Position numbers and translations under genes: made by a program. Under the pieces are notes generated by a model. It did no database searches, was not told the DNA's origin, and saw only the letters and a program-made list of their open reading frames with translations. Positions 59,386 through 64,000 of a DNA stretch of 64,000 nucleotides are shown one piece after another. Location of the stretch: contig JACJZJ010000001.1 of NCBI GenBank assembly GCA_020635675.1, positions 1 through 64,000 on the forward strand, written 5' to 3'. The stretch is from Flavobacteriales bacterium. Its GTDB lineage: Bacteria > Bacteroidota > Bacteroidia > Flavobacteriales_F > PHOS-HE28. Numbering within the stretch: the first letter of the stretch is position 1; each line of letters begins with the position of its first letter.

Positions 59386-61770
59386 ATGAAGCACCATTTC
59401 CTTGTCGCTGTCCTGATCGGCGGCACACAGACGCTCCTGGCGCAGACGCGCATCGCAGGCACCATCACAGGCACCACCAACGACAGCCTGCCCGGCGTGA
59501 ACGTGGTGATCGGGGAGGAGGCCTTCGGGGCCACAACCGATGCCCGCGGCCGCTACCGGATCACCGGCCTGCGCCCGGGGAGCGTGCGCCTGCGCGTGAG
59601 CCATATCGGCTACACGTCCATCGACAGCACGATCACCCTCGTGGAAGGCCTCAACACGATCGACCTGCGCCTGCACGCGCATGCCTACCTGATGCACGAG
59701 GCGGAGGTCACCGCCGTGCGTCCCGCGGACCGCACGCCCGTCGCCCACAGCACCGTGACGCGGGAGGAACTGGAGCGCACCAACACCGGCGTGGACCTGC
59801 CGCTGCTGCTGGACCTGCAGCCCAGCGTGGTGACCACCACGGACGCCGGTACCGGCATCGGCTACACCGGCCTGCGCATCCGCGGCACCGACGCCACGCG
59901 CATCAATGTCACCCTCAACGGCGTGCCCTTCAATGATGCGGAAAGCCAGGGCACCTTCTTCGTGGACCTGCCCGACTTCGCCAGCAGCGTGGAGGACATC
60001 TCCGTGCAACGCGGCGTGGGCACCAGCACCAATGGTCCCGGCGCGTTCGGCGCCAGCATCGACCTGCGTACGCGGCCCGTGTCGGAGGATCCCTTCGGCG
60101 AGGTGAGCGCTTTCGCGGGCTCGTACAACACGCAGCACTACATGACGCGCTTGGGTACGGGACGCACCAGGAGCGGGCTCAGCCTCGATGGCCGCCTCAG
60201 CTCGATCACCAGCGACGGTTACATCGACCGCGCCACCGCCGACCTGAAGAGCTACTTCCTGCAGGGGGCGTGGACCGGTAAGCGGACCAGCGTGCGCTTC
60301 ATCACCTTCAAGGGGCACGAAAGGACCTACCAGGCCTGGGCCGGTGTGCCGCGCGAGGTGATCGACACCAACAGGACCTACAACCCCTACACCTACGACA
60401 ATGAGGTCGACGATTACACGCAGACGCACTACCAGTTGCTGTTCGATCGGCAGATCGGCGAACACGTCGCGCTGAACATCACCGGCTTCCGCGTGGACGG
60501 CGCGGGCTACTACGAGAGCTACGAGGACGATGCTTCGCTGGGCGACTTCGGCATCAACACGCAGGTGATCGACGGCGACACCATCGCGACCAGCGACCTG
60601 GTCCAGCGGCAATGGCTGGACAACACGCTGCAGGGGGTGAATGCTTCGGTGATCTACGGATCAGGGGCGCACCAAGCGATCCTCGGCGGCAGCTACAGCG
60701 ACTACGCCGGCGCGCACTACGGCGAGGTGATCTGGTCGCGCTTCGCGGGCGACACGGAGATCCGCCAGCGCTACTACGACAACGACGCGGACAAGACCGA
60801 CGCGAACGTCTTCGCCAAACTGACCCATGCCGTCGGCCGGAAGGTGGAGCTGTTCGGCGATGCGCAACTGCGCTGGGTGGACTATCGTTTCCTCGGCTAC
60901 GACAACGACCTGCAAAGCGTGACGCAGGACGTCGCCTTCACTTTCTTCGACCCCAAGGCCGGGGTCAACTGGCGCGTGCATGAAGGCGGCCGCGTGTATG
61001 CGAGCGTCGGCGTGGCCGACCGCGAACCCAACCGCGACGACTTCACCGAGAGCACCCCGCAGAGCCGTCCCACCAGCGAGCGACTTGTCGACTACGAGGC
61101 CGGCTACCAACGCCGTTCCGGTCGTCTGGCCCTGGGCGTCAACGGCTACTATATGGACTACACCGATCAGCTCGTGCTCACCGGCGAACTGAACGACGTG
61201 GGCGCGGCGATCCGCACCAACGTATCGCGGAGCTATCGCGCGGGCATCGAGCTCACCTGGTCGGCGCGGCTCACCACTTGGCTGCTGTGGCAGGGCAACG
61301 CCTCTTACAGCCGGAACCGCATCATCGACCTCTCCGAATACGTCGACGACTGGGACAACGGCGGGCAGCAGGTCTTCACCTATGATGATACCCCGATCGC
61401 CTTCAGTCCGGACCTGATCGCCGCCAGCGAACTGGGCTTCACCCTATGGAACAAGGAAGGCAAAGGCAGAGCGGACCTCACGCTGGTGACCAAGTACGTG
61501 GGCGTGCAATACCTGGACAACAGCGGCAGCGCCGCCCGCCAGCTCGATGCCTACCTGGTGAACGACCTCCGCCTGAACGTCTCATTGACCCCATTGCGCT
61601 CATTTCCTCACATTTCCCTCATTCTCACCGTTCGCAACCTGCTGAACGAGCAGTACGAGAACAACGGCTGGAGCTACAGCTACATCAGCGACGGCTCCCG
61701 CGAAGAGCTGGTCGGGCTATACCCGCAGGCCTTGCTTGACATATCGGGCGGGGTGACGGTGGGGTTGTGA
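59386..61770 (+). CDS. TonB-dependent outer-membrane receptor (thiamine-regulated)
   Basis: The 794-residue protein has a signal peptide (LVAVLIGGTQTLLAQ) and a carboxypeptidase-regulatory-like domain (about 22-100: RIAGTITGTTNDSLPGVNVV). A plug domain follows (about 120-230: TDAGTGIGYTGLRIRGTDAT, FVDLPDFASSVEDISVQRGV), then a 22-strand barrel ending SGGVTVGL. TonB receptors use proton-motive force to import scarce ligands. The TPP riboswitch just upstream indicates thiamine or a thiamine precursor as ligand. The gene is the only one clearly downstream of the riboswitch on this strand; PnuC and NadR-like genes lie upstream. Confidence 0.92.
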   Translation: MKHHFLVAVLIGGTQTLLAQTRIAGTITGTTNDSLPGVNVVIGEEAFGATTDARGRYRITGLRPGSVRLRVSHIGYTSIDSTITLVEGLNTIDLRLHAHAYLMHEAEVTAVRPADRTPVAHSTVTREELERTNTGVDLPLLLDLQPSVVTTTDAGTGIGYTGLRIRGTDATRINVTLNGVPFNDAESQGTFFVDLPDFASSVEDISVQRGVGTSTNGPGAFGASIDLRTRPVSEDPFGEVSAFAGSYNTQHYMTRLGTGRTRSGLSLDGRLSSITSDGYIDRATADLKSYFLQGAWTGKRTSVRFITFKGHERTYQAWAGVPREVIDTNRTYNPYTYDNEVDDYTQTHYQLLFDRQIGEHVALNITGFRVDGAGYYESYEDDASLGDFGINTQVIDGDTIATSDLVQRQWLDNTLQGVNASVIYGSGAHQAILGGSYSDYAGAHYGEVIWSRFAGDTEIRQRYYDNDADKTDANVFAKLTHAVGRKVELFGDAQLRWVDYRFLGYDNDLQSVTQDVAFTFFDPKAGVNWRVHEGGRVYASVGVADREPNRDDFTESTPQSRPTSERLVDYEAGYQRRSGRLALGVNGYYMDYTDQLVLTGELNDVGAAIRTNVSRSYRAGIELTWSARLTTWLLWQGNASYSRNRIIDLSEYVDDWDNGGQQVFTYDDTPIAFSPDLIAASELGFTLWNKEGKGRADLTLVTKYVGVQYLDNSGSAARQLDAYLVNDLRLNVSLTPLRSFPHISLILTVRNLLNEQYENNGWSYSYISDGSREELVGLYPQALLDISGGVTVGL

Positions 61771-61796
61771 ACATTGAGGACAGCAAAGAAAGCCGT

Positions 61797-63278
61797 TCAC
61801 TGGTGATCCTGTTCGCGGTCTGGCCTTGGGGTATTGGACAGAAGCAATATCCCTTCGCGTTCGAAATACATGATCGTGTCCCTATGGTAGGACAACACTG
61901 GATCCTCCGCGAAGTATCCTACCTTTTCCAAGGACCTGCACAGATGCAAATAGTAGTCGGCAGCACTTATATCCAGATTCGCAGGTTCATCTTCCACGAA
62001 GGCTACGTTCGGGTAACACCCACGGACCGTGTAATAAAGAATGGATGCGCGGAACGGCCAATCGGCGTCGAGTTTTTGAACGACCCCGGATTTCTGTCCA
62101 ATGGCATCCAATTTCCCCAATATGTCCCGGGTATGTGCATCTTGGAACCAGATCGTCGTATTCGTAAGGTTGAAATTGTATGTGAAAATGAGGATGGAAA
62201 TGGTGGCCAGCAGGGTGGTCATGGATCGTGCGAGGGTCGTGGGTCGAGCTAGGTGAAGTTCGCTTGAGAATTGAACGAACGCAATGCTGACGGTTGGGAT
62301 AATGAAAAGCGCTGTCCTGTCGATCGGATAGTTCGTTCCAAAGGCGTGATGAGCCATGATCATGGCGAGCATCGGAACAAAGGTCAAGATGAGCAATGAC
62401 CGCGTTCGCTCAAGAATCGCGGCATCTTTCCGACCCCCAATGGCCAAGCTGAGCATCGCCACTACCAAGAAAATGGCCACCGATCCAGCAAGAACGATCG
62501 ACACGATTTCATCGTTCGCTACATCCCCTAGTGAGCACGAGACCAATGAGAAAAGCGTGTCTCCGTAGATCCCCGTCTTTCCGCCGTACCAGAGCGCATC
62601 GGCGGCGATCAATCTTGTCAATGGTAGGTATAGAACACCGGCGAGGATTGCGGACAGCCCCAGAGATCCGAACATGAGGCGGAAGAAGCGCGGCTTCCAT
62701 GGTGTTGACGAAAATTGTAGATAATTGATCGCGATCACGACACCAATAAAGTGAAATATGACCGAGAAACTACAAATTACGGATATGGATGCAAAAATAA
62801 TACATGAATATGCAGGTGACCATTTTTTGCTTTCATTGAATGCCAGCAAATAATAGATAGAAACGATGTCGAATGATAGCGCAAGTCCATAGCCTCTGGC
62901 TAAACCGAAGAATTCAAGAAGGAATGAATTTGTTACTAGCAATACGAATAGTGAAATTCGAAATATTCCATTGAAAAAATGAATTGAAATTCTGTAACTA
63001 TAGAAGAGGTATAGGATACATGAAAAGATGTTGGGAAGCCTCGAAAGAAATACCGACTCGCCACCTATTGAGAACAACAATTTGATCAACAGAGTATTGA
63101 TGACATGGTTGTTAGCTATAGGCGTTGAATAAGAAACTATATCGATCACTGGGGCGCCCACAAATCCGTCCAAGGTCCATGCTTCATCGTAGGTTATGTC
63201 CAATATCCACGATCGCAGAACGACATACCCCAATACGACAAGGCCGAGGAAGACGAACAGCACTTTGTTGTGCTTCAT
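61797..63278 (-). CDS. Multi-pass membrane protein, probable GT39/ArnT-like glycosyltransferase, low GC
   Basis: The 493-residue protein has about 11 hydrophobic helices (VLFVFLGLVVLGYVVLRSWI, LFVLLVTNSFLLEFFGL, MTTLLATISILIFTYNFNL). The early acidic motif ITYDEAWTLDGF and NNHVINTLLIKLLFSI are placed as in the dolichyl-phosphate-mannose/ArnT-type (GT-C, PMT) family. Such enzymes transfer sugars from polyprenyl-phosphate carriers on the outer face of the inner membrane. GC content in the middle (62761-62820) is about 35%, far below neighbours, so the gene was probably acquired. Start ATG at 63278 is chosen for its MKHNK N-terminus. Family call is moderate. Confidence 0.65.
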   Translation of the reverse strand: MKHNKVLFVFLGLVVLGYVVLRSWILDITYDEAWTLDGFVGAPVIDIVSYSTPIANNHVINTLLIKLLFSIGGESVFLSRLPNIFSCILYLFYSYRISIHFFNGIFRISLFVLLVTNSFLLEFFGLARGYGLALSFDIVSIYYLLAFNESKKWSPAYSCIIFASISVICSFSVIFHFIGVVIAINYLQFSSTPWKPRFFRLMFGSLGLSAILAGVLYLPLTRLIAADALWYGGKTGIYGDTLFSLVSCSLGDVANDEIVSIVLAGSVAIFLVVAMLSLAIGGRKDAAILERTRSLLILTFVPMLAMIMAHHAFGTNYPIDRTALFIIPTVSIAFVQFSSELHLARPTTLARSMTTLLATISILIFTYNFNLTNTTIWFQDAHTRDILGKLDAIGQKSGVVQKLDADWPFRASILYYTVRGCYPNVAFVEDEPANLDISAADYYLHLCRSLEKVGYFAEDPVLSYHRDTIMYFEREGILLLSNTPRPDREQDHQ

Positions 63279-63397
63279 ATACGGACCAGCTGGGGGTGGG
63301 GCGGGACCGATCAAGCGTCAGCGTTCAATGTTCGTTCGCTTCTAAGAACTGGTGCGCAAAATGAAGATAGGGTCGCGACCCTATCCGGGGTGGAACT

Positions 63398-64000
63398 TCA
63401 CCCATGCACCGCCTCGCTCATGGCGAAGATGTGCTCGGGGTCCTGTTCGAAGGCGGTGCCCACCACCAGCACGTTGGTGCCGGCGGCGCAGAGGTCGCGG
63501 GCCTGAGCGACCGTGCGGATGCCGCCGCCCACGATGATCGGCAGGTCCACGTGCGCGCGTACGGCCTCGATCATCGCGGGGCTCACGGTGCGTTCGGCGC
63601 CGCTGCCGGTGTCGAGGTAGACTGTTCGCAGGCCTAGGAGCTCACCGGCCAGGGCCGTGGCCGCCGCGATACCCGGCTTGTCGTGCGGCACCGGCGTGCT
63701 CTGGCTCACGTAATGTGCAGTGGTCGTTCGGCCGCCGTCGACCAGCAGGTAGCCCGTGGGGATGGCCTCCAGGCCCAGGGCTTTCACCGTGGGCGCGGCG
63801 GTGACGTGGTGCCCGATCAACAGCTCGGGGTTGCGGCCGCTGATCAGGGAGAGGAACAGCACCGCGTCCGCATGCGCGCTCAGCTGCGCCGGACTGCCGG
63901 GAAAGAGCACGACGGGTCGGTCACTGAGCGCCTTCACCCGCGCCACGCACCGATCGAACGCGGCCGTGGTAAGCAGACTTCCCCCCACGAAGATCAGGTC
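63398..64000 (-). CDS. Geranylgeranylglyceryl/heptaprenylglyceryl phosphate synthase, partial (N-terminus off the window)
   Basis: The 200 or so visible residues read DLIFVGGSLL at the window edge, then VVLFPGSPAQLSAHADAVLF, SLISGRNPELLIGHHVTAAP, PTGYLLVDGG, VYLDTGSGAERTVSPAMIEA and DLPIIVGGGIRTVAQARDL. These are the TIM-barrel and phosphate-loop motifs of the GGGPS/PcrB family. The enzyme joins glycerol-1-phosphate to a polyprenyl diphosphate, an archaeal-type ether-lipid step also found in Bacteroidota. The start lies outside the window. It is separated by 119 bases from the low-GC gene. Confidence 0.92.
   Translation of the reverse strand, partial: DLIFVGGSLLTTAAFDRCVARVKALSDRPVVLFPGSPAQLSAHADAVLFLSLISGRNPELLIGHHVTAAPTVKALGLEAIPTGYLLVDGGRTTTAHYVSQSTPVPHDKPGIAAATALAGELLGLRTVYLDTGSGAERTVSPAMIEAVRAHVDLPIIVGGGIRTVAQARDLCAAGTNVLVVGTAFEQDPEHIFAMSEAVHG

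Noticed and set aside
1..64000. tRNA, rRNA, CRISPR-Cas, phage or transposase genes
   Set aside because: None seen on either strand by eye; a covariance-model search would be needed to exclude small RNAs.

Overview
The window is a contiguous piece of a high-GC (roughly 60% or more) Bacteroidota chromosome, most like an uncultivated Flavobacteriales lineage. Four things support this: secreted proteins with type IX secretion (T9SS) C-terminal domains, a GldA-like ABC ATPase, DUF4286 and heptaprenylglyceryl-phosphate-synthase-type genes, and repeated promoter boxes of the Bacteroidota form TAnnTTTG (here usually TAYCTTYG). About 61 protein genes are supported. I saw no rRNA, tRNA, CRISPR array, prophage or transposase.

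Layout. 1-9 kb (minus strand): a truncated glycerophosphodiester phosphodiesterase, a frameshifted 2-hydroxyacid dehydrogenase, mgtE, rsmA, a DUF4286 gene, a TPR protein, a lipoprotein and serS, then rpmA/rplU and metK. 11-17 kb: an outer-membrane protein, gldA, rsgA, an acid-phosphatase lipoprotein, dtd, a T9SS cargo protein and a MazG-like gene. 17.3-31 kb is the envelope-polysaccharide block. It holds a carbamoyltransferase/DUF5989/SxtJ trio, Kdo transferase, the wbpE-wbpD-wbpB-wbpA set for UDP-2,3-diacetamido-uronic acid, UDP-glucose dehydrogenase, UDP-xylose synthase, rmlB and a CpsB/YwqE-type phosphatase. 31-34.9 kb: fabD, a Bax-inhibitor-like protein, folE, queD and heptose epimerase hldD. 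35-44 kb: a BspA-like surface protein, a MerR regulator, an M23 peptidase, alaS, a sigma-54 activator without an HTH domain, and a secreted protein sharing a C-terminal repeat with the BspA-like one. 44-55 kb: an APC permease, Ppx/GppA, a NatAB-type exporter, a desaturase, an LpxL-like acyltransferase, a T9SS protein, atpC/atpD and ribF. 55-64 kb: an LRR protein, a PnuC-family transporter, a T9SS protein, a NadR-like kinase, a TPP riboswitch with a TonB-dependent receptor, a low-GC membrane glycosyltransferase and a partial GGGP synthase.

The genes work together mainly in envelope building: nucleotide sugars feed LPS or capsule, WaaA and HldD build the core, and the carbamoyltransferase may decorate a surface glycan. 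A second theme is cofactor supply. A clear TPP riboswitch controls a TonB receptor next to a PnuC-like permease and a NadR-like kinase, which suggests thiamine or precursor salvage. Items most worth a second look are the short-leader promoter pattern, the heptad pyrimidine repeats upstream of genes, the shared KYxG..NDRD C-terminal module, the L27-HhH fusion, the carbamoyltransferase trio and the low-GC insertions.
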